Under the pieces are notes generated by a model that was not told where the DNA came from, ran no database searches, and was given only the letters and a program-made list of their open reading frames with translations. Position numbers and translations under genes: made by a program. DNA of 64,000 bases, from assembly GCF_900114315.1 (NCBI RefSeq), contig NZ_FOSQ01000007.1, positions 160,282 through 224,281 on the forward strand, in the 5' to 3' direction. Positions 8,733 to 17,191 of the stretch are shown one piece after another (the first letter of the stretch is position 1; each line of letters starts with the position of its first letter). The DNA comes from Falsiroseomonas stagni DSM 19981. GTDB lineage: Bacteria; Pseudomonadota; Alphaproteobacteria; Acetobacterales; Acetobacteraceae.

Positions 8733-8763
8733 CCCTCTCCCCCCCCACCGGGGGAGGAGAGGG
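8733..8763. terminator. Strong GC hairpin between convergent genes
   Basis: A 14-bp stem with one mismatch closes over a 3-base ACC loop (left arm 8733-8746, right arm 8750-8763). It lies between the FAD operon (rightward) and the DUF5675 gene (leftward), so it could stop transcription from both sides. No T-tract follows. The CCCTCTCC...GGAGAGGG type also occurs as an interspersed palindrome in GC-rich proteobacteria, so a REP-like repeat is an alternative. Confidence 0.55.
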
Positions 8764-8788
8764 TTGGGTGAGGGGGTACGCGTGACGG

Positions 8789-9319
8789 TCACGCCGTGTA
8801 GACCCAGGGCGTGCAGGCGCTAAGGGCGGGCATGTGGCCCTCCACCACCAGGGTCAGCGTCACCGGTGTCGCCTTCGGCACGCTGGCGCCGCCGGCCTGG
8901 TCGCGCAGCACGTCGAAGCAGTATTTGCTGTCCTCCAGCTTCCCATTGGCATTGAAGAAGCCCACCGCGATGCAGCCCTGCACATGGGATGGCTTGCTGC
9001 CCGGGTGCATCAGGATGTTGCCCTTCTTCGTCTCCTGCTCCTCCAGCCCCGGATTGATGACGAAGGACTTGTACTTCTCGTGCCAGTAGATGGCGGAAGC
9101 GGGATAGGTCCGGTTGCCCTTCATGTGCATGTAGCCATCCATGCGCTCGATCGTCTCGAACATCAGGCCGTGCACCCATAATTCGCCGACCAGGCCATGC
9201 GCCACCGCCATGGCGGGCTTGCCCCCCTCCATCACCGGGTTCCCGTCCTTGTCCTTCACGGCGTAGGTGTTCTTCACGAAGCGGTCGGTGCGCTTGTAGG
9301 TGAGGATGGCGGTGCTCAT
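8789..9319 (-). CDS. DUF5675-like protein
   Basis: A 176-residue cytosolic protein with no signal peptide. The diagnostic stretch ILMHPGSKPSHVQGCIAVG matches the H-x(n)-GCI-xG signature of DUF5675, a small family with a fold resembling L,D-transpeptidase and often found near phage or secretion genes. No phage or type VI genes are nearby, and it stands alone with 247 bases of its own upstream region. The N-terminal third (residues 1-60) is hydrophilic and unlike anything I recognise. Function is unknown; the family call rests on a single motif. Confidence 0.55.
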   Translation of the reverse strand: MSTAILTYKRTDRFVKNTYAVKDKDGNPVMEGGKPAMAVAHGLVGELWVHGLMFETIERMDGYMHMKGNRTYPASAIYWHEKYKSFVINPGLEEQETKKGNILMHPGSKPSHVQGCIAVGFFNANGKLEDSKYCFDVLRDQAGGASVPKATPVTLTLVVEGHMPALSACTPWVYTA

Positions 9320-9566
9320 CGGGGTGGCTCCTCGGGAGGGGTTGTCCTGGGGGCCATGATGCGGCGCCGTGACGGGCGCGGCTGTTCCGCGGGGAACAGG
9401 GCGGAAAGGCTGGACAGCGGCGGCGGCACGGGTCTATTCTGGGAATATCATCCCACCAACACCATCCAGGCGCGCCGCTCCACCCCCCGCGAAAAGCGGT
9501 GCTAAATGCGCATAATCGGCATAATCGGCTAAAGTCATAGTAGCCTTTAGTGGCCCGAAAGCCACA
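9320..9566. promoter_or_regulatory. Intergenic region with palindrome, tandem 9-mer and a hairpin
   Basis: This region lies between the start of the DUF5675 gene and the end of the Anbu gene. Three structures are visible. CTGTTCC/GGAACAG arms flank a 4-base centre at 9382-9399 and could be an operator for the DUF5675 gene. CATAATCGG is perfectly duplicated at 9511-9528 in an unusually AT-rich patch. GTGGC/GCCAC arms at 9550-9565 lie just past the Anbu stop, probably a transcription end signal for the Anbu operon. Confidence 0.4.
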
Positions 9567-10301
9567 TCAGCCCAGCCAATCCGGCCGCGGCAGGGCCTGG
9601 TAGGCTTCCCGCAGGCTCTCCGACCAGCGCTGGCGGAGGAAGGCGAAATACGGGTCATCCTCCCCGATCCGCCGCCGCAGCCCCACCTGCAGGGCATCGC
9701 GCCGGATCACCGTCAGGTCGATGGGCAGGCCCACCGTCAGGTTGGACCGCAAGGTGCTGTCCATGCTGATCAGCGCCAGAGTCACGCCATCCGCCAGCGG
9801 CGTGGCGGGCGTCAGCACCCGGTCCAGGATCGGCTTGCCGTATTTGTGCTCGCCGATCTGGAGGAAGGGCGTATCCGCCGTCGCCTCGATGAAGTTGCCC
9901 GCGGCATACACAAGGAAAAGGCGGGGCGCGCTGCCCGCGATCTGCCCGCCGAGCATGATGGAGACGTCGAAGCTGATGCCCTGCGCGCGCAGCGCCGGAC
10001 CATCCGCATCGAAGACCTGGCGCACCGCCTCCCCCACCAATTGCGCGGCGCGGAACATGGTCGGCACGGAGGCCAGGGTCTGCCTCTGCCCGCCCAGCGT
10101 CACGCCTTCCTGCAGCCGGTTCCACACGGCCTGCGTCACGGCCAGGTTCCCGGCGGTGAGCAGCGCCATCACGCGCTCCCCGGGCACCTGTTCCACGAAG
10201 GTCTTGCCGAAGACGGAGATGTTGTCGACACCGGCATTGGTCCGCGTGTCGGACAGCAGCACCATGCCCGCATCCAGCAGCAGGCCGACGCAATAGGTCA
10301 C
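9567..10301 (-). CDS. Anbu-type proteasome-like peptidase (ancestral beta subunit)
   Basis: A 244-residue Ntn-hydrolase. The N-terminus MTYCVGLLLDAG is characteristic of Anbu. After Met removal, Thr2 becomes the nucleophile, with the SDTRTNAGVDNIS segment and a following Lys supplying the rest of the site. Anbu assembles into open-ring or helical cytosolic particles of uncertain natural substrate. The gene is last in the typical four-gene Anbu operon: ATP-grasp, alpha-E, transglutaminase-like, then Anbu. It overlaps the upstream gene by ATGA. The operon is often linked to nitrogen or stress responses, but nothing in this sequence tells which. Confidence 0.88.
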   Translation of the reverse strand: MTYCVGLLLDAGMVLLSDTRTNAGVDNISVFGKTFVEQVPGERVMALLTAGNLAVTQAVWNRLQEGVTLGGQRQTLASVPTMFRAAQLVGEAVRQVFDADGPALRAQGISFDVSIMLGGQIAGSAPRLFLVYAAGNFIEATADTPFLQIGEHKYGKPILDRVLTPATPLADGVTLALISMDSTLRSNLTVGLPIDLTVIRRDALQVGLRRRIGEDDPYFAFLRQRWSESLREAYQALPRPDWLG

Positions 10302-11062
10302 GCGCGGTCCACCCGGACGCTATGCGCGAAATGCCCCGCACCCGGGCCGCGGCGGATGCCGCGCACCGCGCCGGCCTCGCTCTCATCAAGCCCGATGGCG
10401 AGGCGGATATGCGCCTGCGGCGGTGCCTCCCGTAGCACCTCCACCGCCTGCCAGGCCGCGCCATCCCAGTATTCCGCCCAGAGATGCGGCGCCGCCGCCT
10501 CCTGCCCATTCGCCCCGTCCCAGACGTAGCCGGAGACCATGCGCGCCGGCGTCCCGCCCGCCCGGACCACCGCGAGGAACAGATGCAGCAGCCCCGCATC
10601 GCTGCCCTTGCGCGCGGCCAGCACCTCCGCCGCCACCTCCGCCGCCAGGGGCTCGACCTCGACCATCCCGCGCAGCGTCGCGGCCAGGGCGGCGGGCGCG
10701 GGGGCGCCGGCGGCCAGGGCGCGGATCGCGTCGTCCAGCGTGGTCAGCGCGGTCTCCCGCTTGAAGACCTCCGCCGGCAGCGTCTCCTCAAGGCCGGAGG
10801 GGCCTGATTCCAGCCGCAACTCCACTTCCCCGTCCACGGTCACGGACAGGCCGCGATGCGGCAGGTTGCGTGTCAGAAGCAGGGTGGTGTTGCCGTAGCC
10901 ATCCTCGAAGCCCGGCATGGCGCCGCCGCGGTCGCCCGCGATGCGCCAGTGGCAGATGGTCAGCCCGGCCTCGTCCCGCGGCGTCAGGCGCAGCGCCTGG
11001 ACGGTCATGGAATGGGGCTCGTCGAACTCCCAGTGCAGGCGGTGGCGCACACGCAGGCGCAT
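10298..11062 (-). CDS. Transglutaminase-like protein of the Anbu operon, catalytic Cys missing
   Basis: A 254-residue protein with the N-terminal beta domain (RVRHRLHWEFDEPHSMTVQALRL) and the transglutaminase core ending in TPARMVSGYVW. In active homologues the core begins with a Cys shortly before a His-rich helix. Here that stretch reads KGSDAGLLHLFLA, with no Cys. The only Cys (in LTICHWR) is in the N-terminal domain. The His is kept (PHLWAEYW), and the Asp position appears as Glu in AVEVL. The protein is therefore predicted not to be a thiol protease or cross-linker, and may be a scaffold for the other Anbu-operon products. Confidence 0.78.
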   Translation of the reverse strand: MRLRVRHRLHWEFDEPHSMTVQALRLTPRDEAGLTICHWRIAGDRGGAMPGFEDGYGNTTLLLTRNLPHRGLSVTVDGEVELRLESGPSGLEETLPAEVFKRETALTTLDDAIRALAAGAPAPAALAATLRGMVEVEPLAAEVAAEVLAARKGSDAGLLHLFLAVVRAGGTPARMVSGYVWDGANGQEAAAPHLWAEYWDGAAWQAVEVLREAPPQAHIRLAIGLDESEAGAVRGIRRGPGAGHFAHSVRVDRA

Positions 11063-11078
11063 CGTGGCGACCCTTCTC

Positions 11079-12020
11079 TCAGCCGTGCAGGTAGAAGGCG
11101 GTGATCTCCCGCCCCAGGTCGATGTTGCGGTTGATGGCCTGGGTCAGGAAGGCGTGCAGGCCGCCCTCCATGATCTCCTCGATCCGGCCGTAGCGCAGGC
11201 GCGCATGGATCTCGCCGGCCAGGCGATGCGCCTCCCCGCGCCGTCCGCCATTGGATTCGGCGATGCGGTCCAGCACCTGTTCCACGCGGCTGTGGCAGGA
11301 CAGCAGGGATCGCGGCAGTTCCGGGCGCAGGATCAGCAGGTCCGCCACCAGCTTGGGCTGGAGCCTGGTGTGGTAGATCCACTGGTAGGATCGCAGGGCG
11401 GAGACCGATCGCAGCAGCGCCTGCCACTGCGCGTAGGCGACGGCGCCTTCACTGCCCTCCCCGCTGATGGTCTCGTGCTTCGCGTCCAGCAGTCGGGCCG
11501 TGTTGTCCGCGCGTTCCAGCATCACGCCGAGATGGGTGAAGCGCCAGCCATCGTTGCGCAGCATCGTGTCCGCCGCCGCGCCGTTGAACAGCAGGGTGCG
11601 GGCGCGCACCCATTCCAGGAATTGCGGCAGCCGGTCGGGCTCCGCCGCCGTCGGGGCCTGGGCGCGCATCTCCCGCCAGGTGTCGTTCAGCGCTTCCCAC
11701 ATGTCGACGGTCAGCGCGGTGCGGACGGCGCGGCCATTGCCGCGCGCGGCCTCGATGCAATTGGCGATGGAGGAAGGGTTGTCCGCGTCCAGCGCCAGCC
11801 AGCGGATCACCGCTTCCGGCGTGACTTCCTTGTGCTTCGCCAGGAAGCCGGGCTCCGCGCCCGCGGCGACGAGCAGCGTGCGCCATTCGTCGACGCCGCC
11901 GCCGAGGCTGCTGGCGAGCCCCGCCATGCGCAGCGCCACCTGCATGCCACGCGCGAGGTTGCCGGCGCGCTCCACATAGCGGCCCATCCAGTAGAGGCTG
12001 TCGGCGGTGCGGGAGAGCAT
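11079..12020 (-). CDS. Alpha-E domain-containing protein
   Basis: A 313-residue, mostly alpha-helical protein beginning MLSRTADSLYWMGRYVERAGNLAR, the standard opening of the alpha-E family. The domain is almost always coded with the circularly permuted ATP-grasp and transglutaminase-like proteins. Together they are thought to make or modify a small peptide or amine conjugate, although no reaction has been proven. It lies 5 bases after the ATP-grasp stop and 16 bases before the transglutaminase-like start, consistent with a single transcript. Confidence 0.88.
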   Translation of the reverse strand: MLSRTADSLYWMGRYVERAGNLARGMQVALRMAGLASSLGGGVDEWRTLLVAAGAEPGFLAKHKEVTPEAVIRWLALDADNPSSIANCIEAARGNGRAVRTALTVDMWEALNDTWREMRAQAPTAAEPDRLPQFLEWVRARTLLFNGAAADTMLRNDGWRFTHLGVMLERADNTARLLDAKHETISGEGSEGAVAYAQWQALLRSVSALRSYQWIYHTRLQPKLVADLLILRPELPRSLLSCHSRVEQVLDRIAESNGGRRGEAHRLAGEIHARLRYGRIEEIMEGGLHAFLTQAINRNIDLGREITAFYLHG

Positions 12021-12025
12021 GGCGT

Positions 12026-13528
12026 TCAGCCCCCCATCTTCTGGGACTGTGATTGGGTGGGCGCAGGCCCGTCATCCAGCACCCAGGTGTCCTTGGTGCC
12101 CCCGCCCTGCGAGGAGTTCACCACCAGCGACCCTTCCCGCAGCGCCACGCGGGTCAGCCCGCCGGGCACGATCCGCACATCCTTGCCGGTCAGGATGTAG
12201 GGGCGCAGGTCCACATGCCTCGGCGCGATGCCGCTGCCCGCCAGGGTCGGCACGGTGGACAGCGCCAGCGTCGGCTGCGCGATGTAGTCGGCCGGCCGCG
12301 CCTTGATGCGGCGGGCGAATTCCTCGCGCTGTTCCGCCGTGCTGTGGGGCCCGATCAGCATGCCATAGCCGCCCGATCCCCGCGCCAGCTTCACCACCAG
12401 CTCATGCAGGTGTTCCAGCACATAGGCCCGGTCGGATTCACGTTCGCACAGATAGGTCGGCACGTTCTGCAGCAGCGGCGCCTCGTCCAGGTAGAAGCGG
12501 ATCATGTCCGGCACGAAGGGGTAGATCGCCTTGTCGTCCGCGATGCCCGCGCCCGGCGCATTGGCCAGCGTGATGTTGCCGGCGCGATAGGCCGCGAAGA
12601 TGCCGGGCACGCCCAGCATGCTGTCCGGCCTGAACACCAGCGGATCGATGTAGTCGTCATCCAGCCGCCGATACAGCACATCGACGCGCTTCGGCCCGGC
12701 GGTGGTGCGCATGTAGACGACGGCGTCCTCGACAAACAGGTCGAAGCCCTCGACGACCTCCACGCCCATCTCATCGGCCAGGAAGCAGTGTTCGTAATAG
12801 GCGCTGTTGTAGTGGCCGGGCGTCAGGATCGCGACGCAGGGCTCCCCCTGGCAGTTCGGCGGCGCGGCTTCCTTCAGCGTCTCCAGCAATTCCTCGGGGT
12901 AATGCCCGACGGGCATCAGGCGATGGCCGGCGCAGAGCTGCGGGAACAGCCGCAGCATCGCCTCCCGGTTCTCCAGCATGTAGGAGACGCCGGAGGGCGT
13001 GCGGCAATTGTCCTCCAGCACGTAAAAGTCGTCGGGCCCGGTGCGGACCAGGTCGATGCCGCTGATGTGGGTGTAGACGCCGCCGGGCGGCGTGAAGCCC
13101 TGCATCTCCGGGCGGAAGGCCTCGTTCTGCAGCACCAGGCTCGGCGGGATCAGGCCGGCGCGCAGGATCTCCCGCTTCGAATAGACATCGGCCATGAACA
13201 TGTTCAGCGCCTTCACGCGCTGGGTCAGGCCGCGCGCCAGGCGGTCCCATTCCTGGCGGGCCAGGATGCGGGGGATGACGTCGAAGGGGATCAGCCGCTC
13301 GGGGTCCCCCCCCTCGCCATAGACGGCGAAGGTGATGCCGACGCGGCGGAACAGCGCCTCGGCCTCCGCCCGCTTGGCGGCCAGGGCTTCCAGCCCATGG
13401 GCTTTGAGCCAGGCTTCTATCCCGGCATAGGCCGGGCGCACGCCGCCCCCGGCATGCATCTCGTCGAAGGCGCGGCGCGATTCGTTCACGTGGTTGATCC
13501 GGAAGCCACTTTCCCTTCCCCCGACCAT
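12026..13528 (-). CDS. Circularly permuted ATP-grasp type 2 protein
   Basis: A 500-residue ligase-like enzyme and the first gene of the Anbu operon. Family landmarks are DFYVLEDNCRTPSGVSYMLENRE, YPFVPDMIRFYLDEAPLL and VNSSQGGGTKDTW near the C-terminus. These correspond to the nucleotide- and metal-binding parts of the permuted ATP-grasp fold. ATP-grasp enzymes join a carboxylate to an amine through an acyl phosphate. The acceptor here is unknown, and a peptide or polyamine conjugate has been suggested for the family. An alternative start at residue 24 (MHAGGGVRPAY) is closer to homologue starts. Confidence 0.85.
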   Translation of the reverse strand: MVGGRESGFRINHVNESRRAFDEMHAGGGVRPAYAGIEAWLKAHGLEALAAKRAEAEALFRRVGITFAVYGEGGDPERLIPFDVIPRILARQEWDRLARGLTQRVKALNMFMADVYSKREILRAGLIPPSLVLQNEAFRPEMQGFTPPGGVYTHISGIDLVRTGPDDFYVLEDNCRTPSGVSYMLENREAMLRLFPQLCAGHRLMPVGHYPEELLETLKEAAPPNCQGEPCVAILTPGHYNSAYYEHCFLADEMGVEVVEGFDLFVEDAVVYMRTTAGPKRVDVLYRRLDDDYIDPLVFRPDSMLGVPGIFAAYRAGNITLANAPGAGIADDKAIYPFVPDMIRFYLDEAPLLQNVPTYLCERESDRAYVLEHLHELVVKLARGSGGYGMLIGPHSTAEQREEFARRIKARPADYIAQPTLALSTVPTLAGSGIAPRHVDLRPYILTGKDVRIVPGGLTRVALREGSLVVNSSQGGGTKDTWVLDDGPAPTQSQSQKMGG

Positions 13529-13627
13529 CGCGGAATACGATCGCCCTGGGAAGGGGCGCGCATCACGAGGACCCGCTTGCGGAAACCCGGCCTGCCCGCC
13601 GCTTGGGCAGGGCTGCCGCCGGTGCGG

Positions 13628-14329
13628 TCATCCGGCGCGGGGTCCCGGCGCCAGCGCGACCTCCCGGATCAGCTTGGCGCGCAGCGCCCGGGCGAAGTCG
13701 CGGCGATCCTCCGCCCGCATCACGAAGGCACCGGGGCCGCCGATCACATCCCGCTCATAGGCCGCGGCCAGCACCCCGCCGGACCAGGAGGACGCGACCT
13801 CGATGGCGAGCGCGTTGATGGTGATGCCCTGGGCCACCACGCGGTCCCGCGCCTCCGGCGCCGGCACGCGGCTTCGCATGTCCGGGCCATCGCCGGAGAC
13901 GTCGATGGTGCGCTCCGTCGCCGCCCAGGGAGCCGCGGCGATCAGGGCGGCGCTGTGCAGGATGGCGTCGCCGATGGCGTTGTAGGATTGGCGGGACCGC
14001 GGCGCATCGCGCATCGCCGTGGCGGCCACCGCCGCGCTGGCGGCGTCCGAGACGCGGTGCCAGTCCACCACCGTCGCCGCGCCGCCGGGCGAACCCCATT
14101 CCACCATGGCGATGCCGATGGCGCCGCGGGGTTGGGACCGGATGGCAGCCAGCACGGCGGGATGGGCGATGGCCTCCGCGATGCCTTCCCGCTGGAGGGC
14201 GAATTCATCGGCATCGATGGAGCCGGAGGCATCCACCGCCAGCACCAGCAGCGAATCGACCGGCGCGCCTTGCGCAGCGGCGGGCAGCGCCACGAGCGCG
14301 GGGGCGGCCAGCAGGGCGCGGCGGCGCAT
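13628..14329 (-). CDS. DUF1194 (von Willebrand A-like) secreted protein
   Basis: A 233-residue protein with a signal peptide (MRRRALLAAPALVALPAAAQG) and a vWA domain whose metal-binding motif DASGS (around 34-38) is intact. The rest (RSQPRGAIGIAMVEWGS and RTIDVSGDGPDM) matches the DUF1194 family of periplasmic vWA proteins. They are presumed to bind a protein or ligand through the bound metal. The start overlaps the stop of the gamma-glutamyltransferase gene by one base (TGATG), so translation is likely coupled, though the two have no obvious common task. Confidence 0.82.
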   Translation of the reverse strand: MRRRALLAAPALVALPAAAQGAPVDSLLVLAVDASGSIDADEFALQREGIAEAIAHPAVLAAIRSQPRGAIGIAMVEWGSPGGAATVVDWHRVSDAASAAVAATAMRDAPRSRQSYNAIGDAILHSAALIAAAPWAATERTIDVSGDGPDMRSRVPAPEARDRVVAQGITINALAIEVASSWSGGVLAAAYERDVIGGPGAFVMRAEDRRDFARALRAKLIREVALAPGPRAG

Positions 14330-16029
14330 CAGTTCGCGATGGCATAGGCCGGGCGGCGGGGATCCGCGCCGGCATGGATCAGCCCGGTGGAGGGCTCGCT
14401 CAACACCACCTCCACGCTGCCGGCCAGCCAGGTCGTGGCCGGCCAGTCCTTCACCTCATGGCCCAGCGCCGACAGCGCCGCGCGCGTCTCCGCCGGGATG
14501 CGCGATTCCACCGCGAGCCGCCCGGGGAAGTATTCGTAGGGCGCGAAGGAGGAGGGGAAGGAATAGGTCGCGACGCGCGGCGCCTCGATCGCCTCCTGCA
14601 CCTGCATGCCGAAATGCAGGATGTTCAGCATGACCTGGAGCATGGCCTGTATCTGCACATCGCCGCCCGGCGTGCCGAAGGGCATCACGCCGCCCTCCTT
14701 CGTCAGCACCATGGCCGGGTTGGGCGTGAGGCGCGGCCGCTTGCCGGGCGCCACGCCCGCGGGATGGCGCGGGTCGGGCCGGTTCTGGGAGCCTCGGCCG
14801 GAGATGACGAGCCCCGTCCCCGGCACCACCGGCACGTTCCAGGACCCGTCGCTGGGCGTCGCGCTGAAGGCGTTGCCCCAGCGATCCACCACCGCGACGT
14901 AGGAGGTATCGGCCTCGATCTTCGGCAGCGGCTCCTCGGTCGCGGGCGGCAGTTCGGTACCGTTGCCGAGGATGGGCTCCGGCAGGCCGGGATGCGCGCG
15001 GGTGAGGTCGATGGCCGCGGCCCGGCGGGCGATATGGGAGGGCGAGAGCAGCGTCTCCAGCGGGACGTCGGTGAAGGCAGGGTCGCCGAAATGATATTCG
15101 CGGTCCGCCAGCGCGCCCTTCAGCGCCTCCGTGATGACATGCAGGTACTGCGGCGAGTTGTGCGCCAGGCCGTCCAGGCCGAGCTTCTCCGCGATCAGCA
15201 GCGCCTCCAGCAGCGCCGGGCCCTGGCACCAGGGACCGCAGGTGATGACCTCATGCCCCCGCCAGGGGCGGCGCACCACGGGTTCGATGCAGGACGCGAA
15301 GCCGGCCATGTCCTCGGCCGAGAGGAACCCGCCTTCCGCCTTGATGAACCGCACGATCTGCTGCGCCAAATCGCCCTTGTAGAAGGCGTCATGCGCGGCC
15401 TGGAGCCCGGCCTCACGCCCCTTCGAGGCGGCCGCGCGTTCCTGGTCCACCATGTAGGAGAGGCTGTTGGCGAGGTCCGTCTGGCGGAACAACTCCCCGA
15501 TCCGCGGCGGGCGGCCATCCGGCAGGAAGATGGCGGCGTTCTGCGGCCAGCGGGCGTACGCGGCCTTCTGCTTCTCGATGCTCTCGGCCAGCAGCGCATA
15601 GGTCGCGTAGCCGTCGCGAGCGTAGCGGATGGCGCCGGCGGCGATGTCGCCGAAGCTCATCGTGCCGTGGCGGCGCAGCGCGGTGATCCAGGCATCGGGC
15701 GCCGCCGGCACCACCATGCGCCGCACGCCGATCGGCATGGTGCCGCCATGCTCCCGCATGAAGACATCGGGCGGGGTCGAGGCCGGCCAATGGCCGAGGC
15801 CCGCGATGCTCTCCACCGTGCCATCGGCCTTGCGGATCAGGATGGGCGCCACGCCCGCGACGCTGACGAGGTCCGGCTGCAGCACGCCGAGCGCGAGGCC
15901 CGCCGCGCAGCCCGCATCCACCGCGTTGCCGCCCCCTTCCAGGATGGCGAAGCCCGCCGCCGCGGCCAGGTAGTGCCCCGCGCTGATGGCGTGGCGCGTG
16001 CCGCTGATGGTGGGGCGTCCGGCGGTCAT
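14329..16029 (-). CDS. Gamma-glutamyltransferase-family hydrolase
   Basis: A 566-residue Ntn-hydrolase proenzyme. The large-subunit part opens HAISAGHYLAAAAGFAILEGGGNAVDA. Self-cleavage should occur before the Thr of ADTSYVAVVDRWGN, which starts the small subunit. The small subunit shows GRGSQNRPDPRHP and PFGTPGGDVQIQAM, where family members bind the gamma-glutamyl group. Unlike periplasmic Ggt, there is no signal peptide, so it is probably a cytosolic gamma-glutamyl or acylase-type hydrolase. It is followed by the coupled DUF1194 gene. Confidence 0.85.
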   Translation of the reverse strand: MTAGRPTISGTRHAISAGHYLAAAAGFAILEGGGNAVDAGCAAGLALGVLQPDLVSVAGVAPILIRKADGTVESIAGLGHWPASTPPDVFMREHGGTMPIGVRRMVVPAAPDAWITALRRHGTMSFGDIAAGAIRYARDGYATYALLAESIEKQKAAYARWPQNAAIFLPDGRPPRIGELFRQTDLANSLSYMVDQERAAASKGREAGLQAAHDAFYKGDLAQQIVRFIKAEGGFLSAEDMAGFASCIEPVVRRPWRGHEVITCGPWCQGPALLEALLIAEKLGLDGLAHNSPQYLHVITEALKGALADREYHFGDPAFTDVPLETLLSPSHIARRAAAIDLTRAHPGLPEPILGNGTELPPATEEPLPKIEADTSYVAVVDRWGNAFSATPSDGSWNVPVVPGTGLVISGRGSQNRPDPRHPAGVAPGKRPRLTPNPAMVLTKEGGVMPFGTPGGDVQIQAMLQVMLNILHFGMQVQEAIEAPRVATYSFPSSFAPYEYFPGRLAVESRIPAETRAALSALGHEVKDWPATTWLAGSVEVVLSEPSTGLIHAGADPRRPAYAIAN

Positions 16030-16132
16030 GGCTGGCCTCGATGCTTTCTGGTGCGGAAGGCTCGGCGCCCCGGGGCGGCGCTGTCAATGGCCGGGAACCA
16101 TCGGGCGGCTCGGGCGTCGGCACCGCGGACCG

Positions 16133-17176
16133 ATGCGCGATACCCAATCCCCCACCCTGCCCGCCGTCACCCACGGCGCGACGCTGCTGCGCGGCCTCCG
16201 CGTGGAGGCCTGCGGCAACGCCCTGCCCGGCCTGCCCGCCGGCGCGGAGCGGGATTTCGACGCCATCCTGGCCGCCTGGCGCCTGCGCCACCGCCGCGGG
16301 GGCGGCCGCGACCCCTTCGGCGACATCGTGCCCGAAGCGGTGGAGGCCGAGGCGCTGGAACAGGCGCTGTCCGGCGGCATGCCGGTGGCCGCGGGCCTGG
16401 TGCAGGGCGCGATCGAGGATGTGGCCCACAACCTCGTGAAGATCATCCGCGGCTGCCTGGTGCGTCCGGAATGGCAGGGCACGCAGCGCGTCGTCGTCGG
16501 CGGTGGCTTTCGCGTCGGGCGCATCGCGGAACTGGCGCTGGGCCGCGCTGGCGTGCTGCTGCGGGCGGAGAAGCTGGGCAGCGCCGTCGCCGCCATCCGG
16601 CACGATCCGGCGGAGACGGGCCTGCTCGGCGCCGCACGCCTGTTGCCCATGCGGATGCTGGAGGGGTCGGACGCCGTGCTCACGGCCGATCTTGGCCGCC
16701 GGAGCTTTCGCGCGGGGCTGGTGCTGCCTCGGCTCGGCGTGGCGCCGGACCTGGCGGCGGCCAGCGTCTGGCGAATGCGCCACTGGGTTCATGCCGGAGA
16801 AACGCCAGACCGCGCCGTGGCGCTGCGCAGCCTGGCGGCCATGCTGCGCGACCTGGTCGGGATGGCGGAGCGTGCGGGCCTGTCCATCGCCCCCGCCATC
16901 GCCCTGGGCCTGCCCGCGCCGGTGGCGCAGGACGGGACGCTCGGCGAGGGGGCGGAGGCGCTGCCGGGTGACTGGTCCGCCCCCGGCTTCCGCCCGGCCG
17001 AGGCGATCGAGGCATTGCTGCCCGGCGGGGGCGCCGACGTGGTCCTGCACCACGCCGCCGTCACCTTTGGCCTGTCAGAGGCGCCCTTCCACCGGGACAT
17101 CGCGCGCTGGGGCGTGCTGCGGATCGGGGCCGATCCGGGACACGCCCGCTTCACCAACCTGCCGCTGCGGCGATGA
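16133..17176 (+). CDS. ROK-like (ASKHA-fold) protein with degenerate phosphate-binding motif
   Basis: About 347 residues from the ATG at 16133; the same frame is open further upstream without a better start. The section RVVVGGGFRVGRIAELALGRA, followed by IRHDPAETGLLGAARLLP, matches a group of proteobacterial proteins annotated as ROK family. Those carry a sugar-kinase DIGGTN-x-RAG motif in the middle of the chain. Here that motif reads ADLGRRSFRAG, so the GGTN that holds the ATP phosphates is lost. It may be a non-catalytic or altered-substrate relative. It is convergent with the giant RTX gene, 15 bases away. Confidence 0.5.
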   Translation: MRDTQSPTLPAVTHGATLLRGLRVEACGNALPGLPAGAERDFDAILAAWRLRHRRGGGRDPFGDIVPEAVEAEALEQALSGGMPVAAGLVQGAIEDVAHNLVKIIRGCLVRPEWQGTQRVVVGGGFRVGRIAELALGRAGVLLRAEKLGSAVAAIRHDPAETGLLGAARLLPMRMLEGSDAVLTADLGRRSFRAGLVLPRLGVAPDLAAASVWRMRHWVHAGETPDRAVALRSLAAMLRDLVGMAERAGLSIAPAIALGLPAPVAQDGTLGEGAEALPGDWSAPGFRPAEAIEALLPGGGADVVLHHAAVTFGLSEAPFHRDIARWGVLRIGADPGHARFTNLPLRR

Positions 17177-17191
17177 GGGAAGCGCCGCGCG

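Noticed and set aside
12053-14347. 764-codon open frame on the plus strand
   Set aside because: It lies antisense to the ATP-grasp and DUF1194 genes and has Arg/Pro/Gly-rich, motif-free sequence, a typical GC-rich shadow.
14374-16971. 865-codon open frame on the plus strand
   Set aside because: Antisense to the gamma-glutamyltransferase gene, whose catalytic motifs are clear; no recognisable domain.
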